Part shown: one piece after another, positions 26,395 to 34,491 of the stretch
Layout: each line of letters starts with the position of its first letter
How positions within the stretch are numbered: position 1 is the first letter of the stretch
DNA from: Catenulispora sp. GP43
GTDB taxonomy: Bacteria > Actinomycetota > Actinomycetes > Streptomycetales > Catenulisporaceae
Direction: 5' to 3'
DNA length: 64,000 nt
Assembly (NCBI RefSeq): GCF_041260665.1
Contig: NZ_JBGCCT010000040.1
Location: 49,250 to 113,249 of the forward strand
Program-made: the position numbers and the translations under genes
The notes under the pieces: generated by a model
Told to the model about the DNA's origin: nothing
Databases searched by the model: none
Seen by the model: the letters and a program-made list of their open reading frames with translations, nothing else

Positions 26395-26814
26395 ACCTCC
26401 GTGCGATATTCCGCCGTTGTCCCGGGGTTACTCAAAGCATGGATGCGTCATGGGTCGCGAGCGTTCGCGACCGATACCCCGGCGCGCCTGAATGCCGGTT
26501 CGGGCAAACGGATCTGACGCGATATCAGGGGCATGACGGTGGGATTCGAGCCCTGTAATCCACGACGATTTATGCCCGGTTCACCCCTGTTTCCAAGGGT
26601 ATGTACACCGGTCCAGCTCACGAGAACCGCAGATCCCCTCTCCTTGCCCCCGACTACGGGTGTACGCTGCGGATTCGTTCCACCAGTTGTATCCGCGGGA
26701 CTCGTCCGCCAGGTGAGGTCCCGTATGTCTTGGGGGAGTTCGAGGCGTGCCATAGGTCTCGGTCGAACCCGGACAAGTCCACCGACAGTACTCGAAGTCC
26801 AGAGGTGAACAGGC
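26395..26814. other. 420-bp intergenic region upstream of mihF
   Basis: No credible ORF or RNA gene. Locally AT-richer than its surroundings. It should hold the mihF promoter; one candidate -10 is TATCCG near 26689. At 26512-26530 there is a degenerate copy of the 19-bp palindrome (ATCTGAC-N5-ATCAGGG), probably chance. The GGGATTCGAGCCC at 26542 recalls a tRNA T-arm but has no matching acceptor or anticodon arms. Confidence 0.5.
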
Positions 26815-27129
26815 GTGGCTCTTCCGCCCCTCACTCCAGAACAGCGTGCGGCCGCACTTCAGAAGGCAGCCGAAGCGCGGCGTGAGCGCGCCGCTTTGAA
26901 GCTCCGTCTCAAGGCGGGTGGCGTGACGCTGTCCGACGTCGTGCGCGAAGGCCAGAAGAACGAGATCATCGGCAAGATGAAGGTCTCGGCTCTTCTGGAA
27001 TCGATGCCCGGCATCGGCAAGGTCCGGGCCAAGCAGATCATGGAGCGTCTCGACATTTCCGAGACGCGCCGTATCCGCGGCCTCGGCGCCAACCAGATCG
27101 CCTCCCTGGAGCGCGAATTCGGCGCGTGA
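26815..27129 (+). CDS. mihF: Integration host factor, actinobacterial type
   Basis: 104 residues, the size and sequence of mycobacterial/streptomycete mIHF, a nucleoid-associated protein that binds and bends DNA and is needed for phage L5 integration. Recognisable blocks: MALPPLTPEQRAAALQKA at the start, LKAGGVTLSDVV, the H2TH-like KVSALLESMPGIGKVRAKQIMERL (about 56-79) and the C-terminal RRIRGLGANQIASLE. GTG 26815 has AGAGGTG about 7 nt upstream. It precedes gmk and rpoZ as in other actinobacteria, though the usual pyrimidine genes are not upstream here. Confidence 0.97.
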   Translation: MALPPLTPEQRAAALQKAAEARRERAALKLRLKAGGVTLSDVVREGQKNEIIGKMKVSALLESMPGIGKVRAKQIMERLDISETRRIRGLGANQIASLEREFGA

Positions 27130-27142
27130 CGTCTTCCATACC

Positions 27143-27169
27143 CCGGCGCCTCATTGAGACGCCGAGGTA
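27143..27169. terminator. Weak hairpin after mihF
   Basis: Imperfect inverted repeat, CCCCGGCGCCTC / GAGACGCCGAGG, with a 3-nt loop and two mismatches. It could be an attenuator between mihF and gmk. Confidence 0.35.
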
Positions 27170-27213
27170 GGGCGACGCGGAACAACCGTCGGAATCGCGG
27201 CCCTGCGGCCCGG

Positions 27214-27219
27214 TACGAT
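27214..27219 (+). promoter_or_regulatory. -10 hexamer of gmk
   Basis: TACGAT, 8 nt before ATG 27228, with no ribosome site between: a leaderless gmk transcript separate from mihF is likely. Confidence 0.5.
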
Positions 27220-27227
27220 CTTCTCCC

Positions 27228-27836
27228 ATGAGCGATCGCGCCGGAACGGACGGCCACGGTTCCGACACCTCTTGCCCCGCACTGCTCACAGTGCTCTCGG
27301 GCCCGTCAGGCGTCGGCAAGACCACTCTTGCCAAGCACGTGCGCGAGGCCCATCCCGAGGTGTGGCTGTCGGTCTCGGCCACCACCCGCAAGCCCCGGCC
27401 CGGCGAGGTCGACGGGGTGCACTACTTCTTCTACGACCGGCCCGCCTTCGAGGACCTGATCGCCAAGGGCGAGTTCCTGGAGCACGCCGAGTACGCCGGC
27501 AACCTGTACGGCACCCCGCGCCACGCCGTCGAGCAGCGCCTGGAAGCCGGCCAGCCGGTCCTGCTGGAAATCGAGCTGCAGGGCGCGCGCCAGATCCGCG
27601 CCACGATGCCCGCCGCCCGCCTGGTCTTCCTGGCCCCGCCCTCGTGGGAGGTGCTGGAGCAGCGGCTGCGCGGCCGCGGCACCGAGCCGGAGGACGTCAT
27701 CGAGGCACGGCTGGCCACCGGCCGGGTGGAGCTGGCCGCCGAGAGCGAGTTCGACGTGACCGTCGTGAACACGACGGTGGAGGCCGCGGCCGACGAGCTG
27801 GTCGCTCTGGTCACCGCCTCCGGGTCGAAGGCCTAG
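27228..27836 (+). CDS. gmk: Guanylate kinase
   Basis: 202 residues. ATP-dependent phosphorylation of GMP to GDP. The P-loop GPSGVGKTT is at about residues 25-33, after a 17-residue N-terminal extension typical of actinobacteria. The GMP-binding region [19 protein letters not shown] (about 49-67), [16 protein letters not shown] and [12 protein letters not shown] follow, with the lid [17 protein letters not shown]. Complete and ordinary. It sits between mihF and rpoZ, the conserved actinobacterial order. Confidence 0.97.
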   Translation: MSDRAGTDGHGSDTSCPALLTVLSGPSGVGKTTLAKHVREAHPEVWLSVSATTRKPRPGEVDGVHYFFYDRPAFEDLIAKGEFLEHAEYAGNLYGTPRHAVEQRLEAGQPVLLEIELQGARQIRATMPAARLVFLAPPSWEVLEQRLRGRGTEPEDVIEARLATGRVELAAESEFDVTVVNTTVEAAADELVALVTASGSKA

Positions 27837-27886
27837 TCAGCGCAGGTGTTATCACCGGACCGGCAGGTCGGGGGCGCCGGAACTGT

Positions 27887-27892
27887 TATCCT
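27887..27892 (+). promoter_or_regulatory. Candidate -10 of rpoZ
   Basis: TATCCT about 70 nt before GTG 27962; no good -35 was seen. An AGGAG ribosome site lies 9 nt before the start codon. Confidence 0.35.
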
Positions 27893-27961
27893 TGTACGTC
27901 CGGGTCGTGCAGACCCACTGCACACCCAGAAATGATCTTGCTGCGACAGGAGTCCTCACGC

Positions 27962-28243
27962 GTGTCCGCCACTGAGCCCGAAGGCATCATCAACCCGCCG
28001 ATCGACGAGCTGCTCGACGCCGCCGGCTCCAAGTACAGCCTGGTGATCTACGCGGCCAAGCGCGCTCGGCAGATCAACGCCTACTACTCCCAGCTCTCCG
28101 AGGGGCTGCTGGAGTACGTGGGCCCGCTCGTCGACACCCACGTCCACGAGAAGCCGCTGTCGATCGCGCTGCGCGAGATCAACGCCGGGCTGCTGACCGC
28201 CGAGCCGATCGAGGCCGGCGCCCCGGGGTCGGTCATTCAGTAA
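27962..28243 (+). CDS. rpoZ: RNA polymerase omega subunit
   Basis: 93 residues. The omega signature [30 protein letters not shown] (about 11-40) is followed by the actinobacterial [17 protein letters not shown] and [12 protein letters not shown] blocks. Omega promotes assembly and stability of the RNA polymerase beta' subunit. GTG 27962 has AGGAG 9 nt upstream. The longer frame from 27272 is an out-of-frame shadow of gmk. Next gene coaBC starts 30 nt downstream. Confidence 0.96.
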   Translation: MSATEPEGIINPPIDELLDAAGSKYSLVIYAAKRARQINAYYSQLSEGLLEYVGPLVDTHVHEKPLSIALREINAGLLTAEPIEAGAPGSVIQ

Positions 28244-28273
28244 GTGCGCGCTGATCCTATTAGGGTCGGTAGC

Positions 28274-29515
28274 GTGACTGAAGAATTCTCGATGCCGTCG
28301 CCCAACGTCGTTCTCGGCGTGGGCGGCGGCATCGCTGCGTACAAGGCCTGCGAGCTGCTGCGGCTGTTCACCGAGTCCGGGCACGGGGTCACGGTCGTGC
28401 CCACCGCCTCCGCGCTGCACTTCGTCGGCGAGCCGACCTGGGCCGCGCTGTCCGGGCGGCCGGTGGCCACCGAGGTGTGGGAGCGCGTGCACGAGGTGCC
28501 GCACGTGCGCCTCGGACGGCACGCCGACCTGGTCGTGGTCGCCCCGGCCACCGCCGACCTGCTGGCCAGGGCCGCGCACGGGCTGGCCGACGACCTGCTG
28601 ACCAACACCCTGCTCACCGCCACCTGCCCGGTGGTGTTCGCGCCGGCCATGCACACCGAGATGTGGGAGAACGCCGCCACCGTCGAGAACGTGGCCACCC
28701 TGCGCCGGCGCGGCCTGTTCGTCATCGAGCCCGCGGTCGGCCGGCTGACCGGCGCCGACACCGGCAAGGGCCGGCTGCCGGACCCCTCGGCGATCTTCGA
28801 GTACTGCCGCTCGCTGCTGGCCCGCGGGACCGCCGCCGCGGATCTGGCCGGGCTGCACGTCGTGGTCTCCGCCGGCGGCACCCGGGAGCCGATCGACCCG
28901 GTGCGCTTCATCGGCAACCGCTCCTCGGGTAAGCAGGGGTACGCGCTGGCGAGTACGGCCGCCGCGCGCGGTGCCCGGGTGACGCTGGTCGCCGCGAACA
29001 CCGCGCTGCCGGACCCCGCCGGGGCCGATGTGGTGCGGGTGTCGACGACTTCGGAATTGCGCAATGCGGTGCGTGCCGCGGCGGCCGACGCGGATGTGGT
29101 GGTGATGGCCGCGGCCGTGGCCGACTTCCGGCCCGCCGAGACCGCCGCCTCGAAGATCAAGAAGACCGACGACCGCTCAGCCCCCGAGATCGCGCTGGTC
29201 CAGAACCCGCACGTGCTGCGTGAGCTCGGTCACGCCCGGTCGCGGCCGGGGCAGACGGTGGTGGGGTTCGCCGCCGAGACCGGTGATGCCTCTGGGACGT
29301 GGCTGGAGCACGGCCGGGCAAAGCTGGCCAAATACGGCGTCGACCTGCTGGTCGTCAATCAAGTGGGTGTCGATCTGACGTTCGGCGCGGACCACAGCGC
29401 GGCCGTGGTGATCGGCGCGGACGGCTCCGAGGAGCCGGTTCCGGACGGTCCGAAGGGGCGGCTCGCGGATGTGATCTGGGACCGGGTACTTAAGGTGCGC
29501 ACCCCCAACGACTAA
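28274..29515 (+). CDS. coaBC: Bifunctional phosphopantothenoylcysteine decarboxylase/synthetase
   Basis: 413 residues; makes 4'-phosphopantetheine in coenzyme A synthesis. The N-terminal CoaC flavoprotein (about 1-180) has VGGGIAAYKACELLR, SALHFV, LVVVAPATADLLAR and PAMHTEMWEN; the last is PAMN-x-x-MW in most homologues, with Asn replaced by His here. The C-terminal CoaB part (about 190-413) has VSAGGTREPIDPVRFIGNRSSGKQG, AAVADFRP, SKIKK and VNQVGVD. GTG 28274 is supported by TAGGGT at 28261-28266, 7 nt upstream, implying a leaderless message; ATG 28292 is the alternative. Two hairpins follow the gene. Confidence 0.95.
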   Translation: MTEEFSMPSPNVVLGVGGGIAAYKACELLRLFTESGHGVTVVPTASALHFVGEPTWAALSGRPVATEVWERVHEVPHVRLGRHADLVVVAPATADLLARAAHGLADDLLTNTLLTATCPVVFAPAMHTEMWENAATVENVATLRRRGLFVIEPAVGRLTGADTGKGRLPDPSAIFEYCRSLLARGTAAADLAGLHVVVSAGGTREPIDPVRFIGNRSSGKQGYALASTAAARGARVTLVAANTALPDPAGADVVRVSTTSELRNAVRAAAADADVVVMAAAVADFRPAETAASKIKKTDDRSAPEIALVQNPHVLRELGHARSRPGQTVVGFAAETGDASGTWLEHGRAKLAKYGVDLLVVNQVGVDLTFGADHSAAVVIGADGSEEPVPDGPKGRLADVIWDRVLKVRTPND

Positions 29516-29527
29516 GCTGGGGGTGCG
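29498..29527. terminator. Hairpin spanning the coaBC stop codon
   Basis: Perfect 10-bp stem CGCACCCCCA / TGGGGGTGCG with a 10-nt loop that contains the coaBC TAA. Confidence 0.5.
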
Positions 29528-29548
29528 GTCGTTTCGATCTTCGTGCCC

Positions 29549-29576
29549 CGCACGCGCCTAGAGGCAGGCGCGTGCG
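29549..29576. terminator. Hairpin between coaBC and metK
   Basis: Perfect 11-bp stem CGCACGCGCCT / AGGCGCGTGCG with a 6-nt loop, no U tract. Likely terminator or attenuator in the metK leader. No SAM riboswitch fold was recognised. Confidence 0.6.
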
Positions 29577-29643
29577 TGCCGTTCGGGGACCGGGGCGTCG
29601 CGTCGACCTGTAGTCAGCAGCCGCTGCGAACTGAGGAGTACCC

Positions 29644-30843
29644 ATGTCCGGTACCGTCCGCCGCCTGTTCACCTCCGAATCGGTGACCGAGGGGCACCCC
29701 GACAAGATCGCCGACCAGATCAGCGACGCGATCCTCGACTCCCTGCTCAAGGACGACCCGAAGTCCCGGGTCGCTGTCGAGACCCTGCTCACCACCGGCC
29801 AGGTGCACATCGCCGGCGAGGTGACCACCACCGCGTACGCCGACATCGCGCGCCTGGTCCGCGACACGATCCTGGCCATCGGGTACGACTCGTCCAAGAA
29901 GGGCTTCGACGGCGCCTCCTGCGGCGTGTCGGTGTCCATCGGCTCGCAGTCGCCGGACATCGCGCAGGGCGTGGACACCGCCTACGAGTCCCGCGTCGAG
30001 GGCGACAACGACGAGCTGGACCGCCAGGGCGCCGGCGACCAGGGCCTGATGTTCGGCTACGCCTGCACCGACACCCCCGAGCTGATGCCGCTGCCGATCG
30101 CGCTGGCGCACCGGCTCTCGCGCCGCCTGGCCGCGGTCCGCAAGGACGGCACCGTCCCCTACCTGCGCCCGGACGGCAAGACCCAGGTGACCATCGAGTA
30201 CGACGGGCACAAGGCGGTCCGCCTGGACACCGTGGTCCTGTCCACCCAGCACGCCTCGGACATCGACCTGGACAACCTGCTCACCCCGGACATCCGCGAG
30301 CAGGTCGTGGCCCCGGAGATCGCCGCCCTGGACCTGGACACCTCCGACTACCGGCTGCTGGTGAACCCCACCGGCCGCTTCGAGATCGGCGGCCCGATGG
30401 GCGACGCCGGGCTGACCGGCCGCAAGATCATCGTCGACACCTACGGCGGCATGGCCCGGCACGGCGGCGGCGCCTTCTCCGGCAAGGACCCGTCGAAGGT
30501 GGACCGCTCGGCGGCCTACGCGATGCGCTGGGTGGCCAAGAACGTGGTCGCCGCGGGCCTGGCCGAGCGCTGCGAGGTGCAGGTCGCCTACGCGATCGGC
30601 AAGGCCGAGCCGGTGGGGCTGTTCGTGGAGACCTTCGGCACCGGCGTGGTGGAGGACGTGAAGATCCAGCAGGCCCTGCTGAGCGTCTTCGACCTGCGGC
30701 CGGCCGCGATCATCCGCGACCTGGACCTGCTGCGGCCGATCTACCAGCAGACCGCGGCGTACGGGCACTTCGGCCGCGACCTGCCGGACTTCACGTGGGA
30801 GCGCACCGACCGCGCCGAGGCGCTGAAGAAGGCCATCGGCTAG
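29644..30843 (+). CDS. metK: S-adenosylmethionine synthetase
   Basis: 399 residues. Makes S-adenosylmethionine from ATP and methionine. Signatures: [21 protein letters not shown] at the N-terminus, [21 protein letters not shown] (about 128-148), the flexible-loop region [10 protein letters not shown], and [22 protein letters not shown] (about 275-296). Complete. CTGAGGAG lies upstream of ATG 29644. It closes the mihF-gmk-rpoZ-coaBC-metK block; priA, often next in actinobacteria, is missing here. Confidence 0.98.
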   Translation: MSGTVRRLFTSESVTEGHPDKIADQISDAILDSLLKDDPKSRVAVETLLTTGQVHIAGEVTTTAYADIARLVRDTILAIGYDSSKKGFDGASCGVSVSIGSQSPDIAQGVDTAYESRVEGDNDELDRQGAGDQGLMFGYACTDTPELMPLPIALAHRLSRRLAAVRKDGTVPYLRPDGKTQVTIEYDGHKAVRLDTVVLSTQHASDIDLDNLLTPDIREQVVAPEIAALDLDTSDYRLLVNPTGRFEIGGPMGDAGLTGRKIIVDTYGGMARHGGGAFSGKDPSKVDRSAAYAMRWVAKNVVAAGLAERCEVQVAYAIGKAEPVGLFVETFGTGVVEDVKIQQALLSVFDLRPAAIIRDLDLLRPIYQQTAAYGHFGRDLPDFTWERTDRAEALKKAIG

Positions 30844-30870
30844 AGGCCGGCCTGCTCGGAGATCTGACAT

Positions 30871-30911
30871 AGCGGACCCCGGCTCCCCCTCGTGGGGAGC
30901 CGGGGTCCGCT
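30871..30911. terminator. Strong terminator between metK and the AhpD-like gene
   Basis: Perfect 18-bp stem starting AGCGGACCCCGGCTCCCC with a 5-nt loop. It lies between the convergent stops at 30843 and 30925 and can serve both strands. Confidence 0.85.
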
Positions 30912-30924
30912 GTCGTTTCCGCCG

Positions 30925-31689
30925 CTATGCGCGGGTGTAGACGATGCGGCGCACGCCCGGTGCCGAGACGATCTGGATCCGGGGGTCGTCGGCGTGGGCG
31001 ACGTGCAGGTAGCCGCCCTGGACCGCGATCCGGATGTCCTTGAGCGTGCTGGCCGGCACACCGTCGGCGTCGTCGGCGGTGTAGCCGTCGCACAGTTCGA
31101 GCAGGTCGGCGTTCTGCCAGATCAGGTCCATGGCGGCGAGCTCCTCCGGGTCCAGGGCGGGGGCGGCCGGGAAGTCCAGCTCCGGGCGCGCCAGGTGGTT
31201 GAAGTGGTTCGACAGGGTGTTGAGGGCGACGTGCGCGACGGTCTCGGCGAGCTCGGCGTCGCTGACGCCGGCCGCCCGGGCCTGCTCCAGCACGCCGTCG
31301 TCGACCCGGCCGCGCTGTTCGACCAGCTCGGCGGCGACGCACAGGATCGCAGCGGTGTGCGGGTCGGCGTCGCGGCCCAGGCGGGTGTCGCGCAGTTCCT
31401 CAGGGGTCATCTTCAGCAGCCGCTCGCCGCGCATGGTGTGGGCGGCGACGCAGTAGTCGCAGTCATTTTCCTGGGCGGTGAGCAGGGCCAGCTGCTCGCG
31501 CTGGCGCGCGGTGAGCACGCCGTCGGAGAGGCTGTCGCGCAGGGCCAGGTAGCCGCGCAGGGCAGCAGGGCTCTGGACCAGCGTGGCGTAGAGGTTGGGG
31601 ACCCGTCCGAGCCGGCGCTTGGTGGCGTCCAGCAGGTCCCGCTGTTCGGGGTCCGCCGTCTCGGGCGTGACCATGGCGATCCTTGGCAT
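30925..31689 (-). CDS. AhpD/carboxymuconolactone decarboxylase-family protein with C-terminal extension
   Basis: 254 residues. The first 185 have the AhpD-like helical fold, with NLYATLVQSPAALRGYLAL, LTAQENDCDYCVAAHTMRG (about 71-89; CxxC redox pair) and ALNTLSNHFNHLA. A 65-residue C-terminal segment (AMDLIWQNADLLELCDGYTADDADG ... VRRIVYTRA) is unusual for the family; its role is unknown. Such proteins act in peroxide defence or as small redox enzymes. It is divergent from a TetR regulator, and a perfect palindrome containing TACCGT 7 nt before its ATG suggests repressed, leaderless expression. Confidence 0.85.
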   Translation of the reverse strand: MPRIAMVTPETADPEQRDLLDATKRRLGRVPNLYATLVQSPAALRGYLALRDSLSDGVLTARQREQLALLTAQENDCDYCVAAHTMRGERLLKMTPEELRDTRLGRDADPHTAAILCVAAELVEQRGRVDDGVLEQARAAGVSDAELAETVAHVALNTLSNHFNHLARPELDFPAAPALDPEELAAMDLIWQNADLLELCDGYTADDADGVPASTLKDIRIAVQGGYLHVAHADDPRIQIVSAPGVRRIVYTRA

Positions 31690-31696
31690 GCCTCAG

Positions 31697-31716
31697 ACGG
31701 TACCGATCGGTACCGT
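31697..31716. promoter_or_regulatory. 20-bp palindromic operator of the TetR/AhpD pair
   Basis: ACGGTACCGATCGGTACCGT, a perfect 20-bp palindrome 7 bp before the AhpD-like start codon. Its distal TACCGT on the minus strand is also the likely -10, so a bound repressor would cover the promoter. Confidence 0.75.
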
Positions 31717-31741
31717 TGTTGTGCAAGAGGATCGCGAGGAT

Positions 31742-31761
31742 TCGGTACCGGTTGGTCCCGT
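31742..31761. promoter_or_regulatory. Second, imperfect copy of the TetR operator
   Basis: TCGGTACCGGTTGGTCCCGT matches the 31697-31716 palindrome at 16 of 20 positions. A further half-site, CCGGTACC, overlaps the -10 of the TetR gene (TACCAT, 31801-31806). Confidence 0.55.
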
Positions 31762-31813
31762 CACCCGGCTCAGGGCTGGTGTGGAGACGGCACTGACCGG
31801 TACCATCTGGGGC

Positions 31814-32428
31814 ATGGCAGTGAAAGCCCGGGAACGTCTGCTGGTTACGGCGGAAGAGCTCTTCTATGCGGAGGGCATTCGCGCGGTGGGAGTGGAGCGC
31901 ATCCTGTCGGAATCCGGCGTGGGCCGCGCGTCCTTCTACCGACACTTCGCCAGCAAGGACGAACTCGTGGTCGCGGTCCTGTCCGGCCGCGACGAACGCT
32001 GGCGCGACTGGCTGCGCGCAGCCGTCGAGGGCTACGGCCTACCGCCGGCCGACCGACCGCTGGCAGTCTTCGACGCCCTGGCCGAGCGCTTCGCCGCCGA
32101 CGACTTCCGTGGCTGCGCCTTCATCAACACCATGGTCGAGGCCGCGGACCGCGACAGCGCGGCGCATCAGGTCGCCGCCGCCCACAAGAGCGCGGTCACC
32201 GAGTACCTCGACGGACTCCTGGCCGACGCCGGCCGCGCGGATCATGAGGAACTGGCGCCGGAGCTGATGCTGCTGGTCGACGGCGCGATCGTGACCGCGG
32301 TGCGCGAGGGCGATCCGGAGCCGGCGATGCGCGCGAAGCGGATCGCCGAGGCGCTGCTGGCGCGGCAGCCGGATCCGCGAGACGCGGTGCGGCGGCGGCT
32401 GCGGGTGGTTACTGGGGGGATTCGGTAG
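31814..32428 (+). CDS. TetR-family transcriptional regulator
   Basis: 204 residues. N-terminal helix-turn-helix: ARERLLVTAEELFYAEGIRAVGVERILSESGVGRASFYRHFASKDELVVAVL (about 4-56, standard TetR layout). The ligand domain has FRGCAFINTMVEAADRDSAAHQVAAAHK, the form seen in the branch of TetR proteins that sits beside small oxidoreductase or AhpD-like genes. ATG 31814 is preceded by TACCAT at 7 nt and no ribosome site, suggesting leaderless, autoregulated expression. The upstream GGTACC palindromes are the probable binding sites for repression of itself and the divergent AhpD-like gene. Confidence 0.9.
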   Translation: MAVKARERLLVTAEELFYAEGIRAVGVERILSESGVGRASFYRHFASKDELVVAVLSGRDERWRDWLRAAVEGYGLPPADRPLAVFDALAERFAADDFRGCAFINTMVEAADRDSAAHQVAAAHKSAVTEYLDGLLADAGRADHEELAPELMLLVDGAIVTAVREGDPEPAMRAKRIAEALLARQPDPRDAVRRRLRVVTGGIR

Positions 32429-32491
32429 GGCTGGCCGGGAACATCGAAGAGCACATCGAAAGGCCCGGCCCCGCCGGCACACTGGCCAGCC
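32429..32491. terminator. Possible long-range hairpin after the TetR gene
   Basis: GGCTGGCC at 32429 pairs with GGCCAGCC at 32484, enclosing a smaller GC-rich inverted repeat. It lies between convergent genes. Confidence 0.35.
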
Positions 32492-32527
32492 AGACCGGGC
32501 ACTTCGCCCCCTGAGACGCCGACGCCC

Positions 32528-33655
32528 CTACAACGTCGCCTCCAACGGATCCCACCCCTCCGGCAGCGCCTCCAGCTTCTCCGTCCAGGCGGGCAGGTCC
32601 TCGAACACCGCGCCCCGCGCCGACGCGGCGATCGCCGTCATGACGTCCAGCACATGCAGCGCCAGCTCCCCGGACGCCCGGTGTGCCGCGCCGGTGCGCA
32701 GGGCGCGGGCCATGTCCAGCACGCCGATGCCGCGGCCGACCGTGGTGCCGGTGGTCGGTATCTCCTCGGCCTCCTTGGCCCCGGGTCTGCGCAGCCGCAG
32801 GGCGCCTTCGAAGTTGTTCGGGTCCGGGACCAGCAGGGTGGCCTCGGTGCCGGTGATCTCGATGCTCTGGCGGGACAGCGGCGAGTCGAAGCTGAACGTG
32901 GTGGTGGCGCCGGCGCCGGCTCGGAACTCCAGCAGGGCTGTGACGTGCGTGGGGACCTCGACCGGGAACGCTGTGCCGGCCTTGGGGCCCGAGCCGATCA
33001 CCCGCGACTCGCGGGCCTTGTGGCCGGTGGCGGCGACCGCTCCGACCGGGCCGAGCAGGGAGATCAGCGCCGTCAGGTAGTACGGTCCCATGTCGAACAG
33101 CGGGCCCGCGCCCTGGGCGAACAGGAACTCCGGGCTCGGGTGCCAGCTCTCGGGGCCCGGGCTCTGGAACGCCGCGGTGGCCGCGACCGGGGTGCCGATC
33201 AGGCCGGTGGCCACCGCGCGCAGGGCCGACTGCAGGCCCGCGCCGAGGAAGGTGTCCGGGGCGTTGCCGACGCGCAGGCCGGCGGCTGTCGCCTCGCTCA
33301 GTACGGTGCGGGCCGCCGCCGGGTCCAGGGCGAGCGGCTTCTCGCCGTAGACGTGCTTGCCGGCCCGGACCGCCGCCAGGGCGACGTCGGCGTGCGCGGC
33401 CGGGATCGTGAGGTTCACGACCAGCTCGACCTCCGGCAGGGCCAGGATCTCCGCCAGCGAGCCCGAGGCCGGGACGCCGTACTCGGCGGCCGCCGCCGCG
33501 GCCCGGTCCACTTCCAGGTCAGCGATCGCCAGGACGCTCAGGTCCGGGAAACGGGTCAGGTTGCGCAGATACTGCGTGCTGATGTTGCCCGCCCCGACGA
33601 CCGCGATGCCGACCGGCCCGGTCCGGTCCGGGCCGCCCCCGCTGATGTCGCTCAC
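32528..33655 (-). CDS. Gfo/Idh/MocA-family oxidoreductase
   Basis: 375 residues. NAD(P)-binding Rossmann domain with IAVVGAGNISTQYL (about 14-27), then the family motif GEKPLAL (about 101-107; EKP holds the catalytic Lys), and a C-terminal alpha/beta domain with GPLFDMGPYYLTAL. Family members oxidise or reduce sugars, inositols and their derivatives; substrate unknown here. GTG 33655 overlaps the preceding stop (GTGA) with GGAGG upstream. Last of a four-gene operon starting at 36574. The open frame continues to 34009, but that portion is a shadow of the isomerase. Confidence 0.9.
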   Translation of the reverse strand: MSDISGGGPDRTGPVGIAVVGAGNISTQYLRNLTRFPDLSVLAIADLEVDRAAAAAAEYGVPASGSLAEILALPEVELVVNLTIPAAHADVALAAVRAGKHVYGEKPLALDPAAARTVLSEATAAGLRVGNAPDTFLGAGLQSALRAVATGLIGTPVAATAAFQSPGPESWHPSPEFLFAQGAGPLFDMGPYYLTALISLLGPVGAVAATGHKARESRVIGSGPKAGTAFPVEVPTHVTALLEFRAGAGATTTFSFDSPLSRQSIEITGTEATLLVPDPNNFEGALRLRRPGAKEAEEIPTTGTTVGRGIGVLDMARALRTGAAHRASGELALHVLDVMTAIAASARGAVFEDLPAWTEKLEALPEGWDPLEATL

Positions 33656-34398
33656 GCCCCCTCCAACTCGTTCACGTACGCCAGGCTCGCGGCCAGCGCC
33701 TCGAAGACGTCGGTCGCGCAGTCGTCGAACTCGATGACCCGCCAGGCGTCCTCCGGCGCGGCGGCCAGCACCGCGGGCACCGGCATCGCGCCCGTGCCGA
33801 CGGCCACGTTCGGCTCGCCCTTGACCGTCGGGCCGTCCTTGACGTGCAGGGCCGCCACGCGCTCGCCCAGGCGCCCCAGGACCGCCGGGGTGTCGGCGCC
33901 GCCGACCGTGGACCAGTAGGTGTCGACCTCGAACGCCACCGCCGGGTCGACCAGGTCGACCAGGATCTCCAGGGCGTGCCGGCCCTCGAGCACGGGCTCG
34001 AACTCCCACCAGTGGTTGTGGTAGCCGAAGCGCAGGCCGGCCTCGGCGGCTTTCGCGGCCAGCGCGTTGAGCTGGTCCGCGGCCCGCTTCAGGCCGTCGT
34101 GGGAGGTGAACTCCTCCTCCGGGATGCCGGCCGGCAGGATCGCCAGGTCGGTGCCGATGGTGGCGATCGCCTCGAACACCGGGGCCGGGTCCGGCTCGCG
34201 CAGCATCGCCATGGCGTGCGCGCCGGAGACCGTCAGTCCCAGGTCGTCGGCCAGGGCCCGGAAGCCCGCCGGGTCGGTCGTCGGGTCGAAGGGCTCGACG
34301 GCGGTGAAGCCGATGTCTGCCAGGCGCCTCAGGGTGCCCTCGCGGTCGGTCATGTGGTCGCGGACGGTGTAGAGCTGCACGCTCGGCTTGCGGGTCAT
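33652..34398 (-). CDS. Sugar phosphate isomerase/epimerase-like TIM-barrel protein
   Basis: 248 residues of the xylose-isomerase-like TIM-barrel superfamily (AP endonuclease 2 fold). Blocks: KPSVQLYTVRDHM at the start, FTAVEPFDP, GYHNHWWEFEP (about 125-135) and AFEVDTYWSTVGG (about 158-170), which supply metal and substrate ligands. The VQLYTVR subgroup often accompanies Gfo/Idh/MocA oxidoreductases in pathways handling 3-keto sugars; the exact reaction is not known. AAGAGGG precedes ATG 34398. Third gene of the operon. Confidence 0.85.
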   Translation of the reverse strand: MTRKPSVQLYTVRDHMTDREGTLRRLADIGFTAVEPFDPTTDPAGFRALADDLGLTVSGAHAMAMLREPDPAPVFEAIATIGTDLAILPAGIPEEEFTSHDGLKRAADQLNALAAKAAEAGLRFGYHNHWWEFEPVLEGRHALEILVDLVDPAVAFEVDTYWSTVGGADTPAVLGRLGERVAALHVKDGPTVKGEPNVAVGTGAMPVPAVLAAAPEDAWRVIEFDDCATDVFEALAASLAYVNELEGA

Positions 34399-34491
34399 GA
34401 GTAAGCCCTCTTCGAAAGTGTTAAGCGGTTAAGCGGTGGTCAGGGGGCATCGAGAGCTGTCCCCTTCCCGGCGGGCGGTGGCGCGCCCCGG

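Noticed and set aside
26512..26530. Third copy of the ATCTGAY-N5-GTCAGAT operator upstream of mihF.
   Set aside because: Only the left arm is intact; the right arm (ATCAGGG) matches 4 of 7 bases. Too weak to claim control of a nucleoid-protein gene.
26538..26560. tRNA-like T-arm (GGGATTCGAGCCC).
   Set aside because: The flanks do not form a 5-bp T stem, acceptor stem or anticodon arm on either strand.
29516..29643. SAM riboswitch in the metK leader.
   Set aside because: Only simple hairpins are present; no conserved SAM-aptamer core could be recognised.
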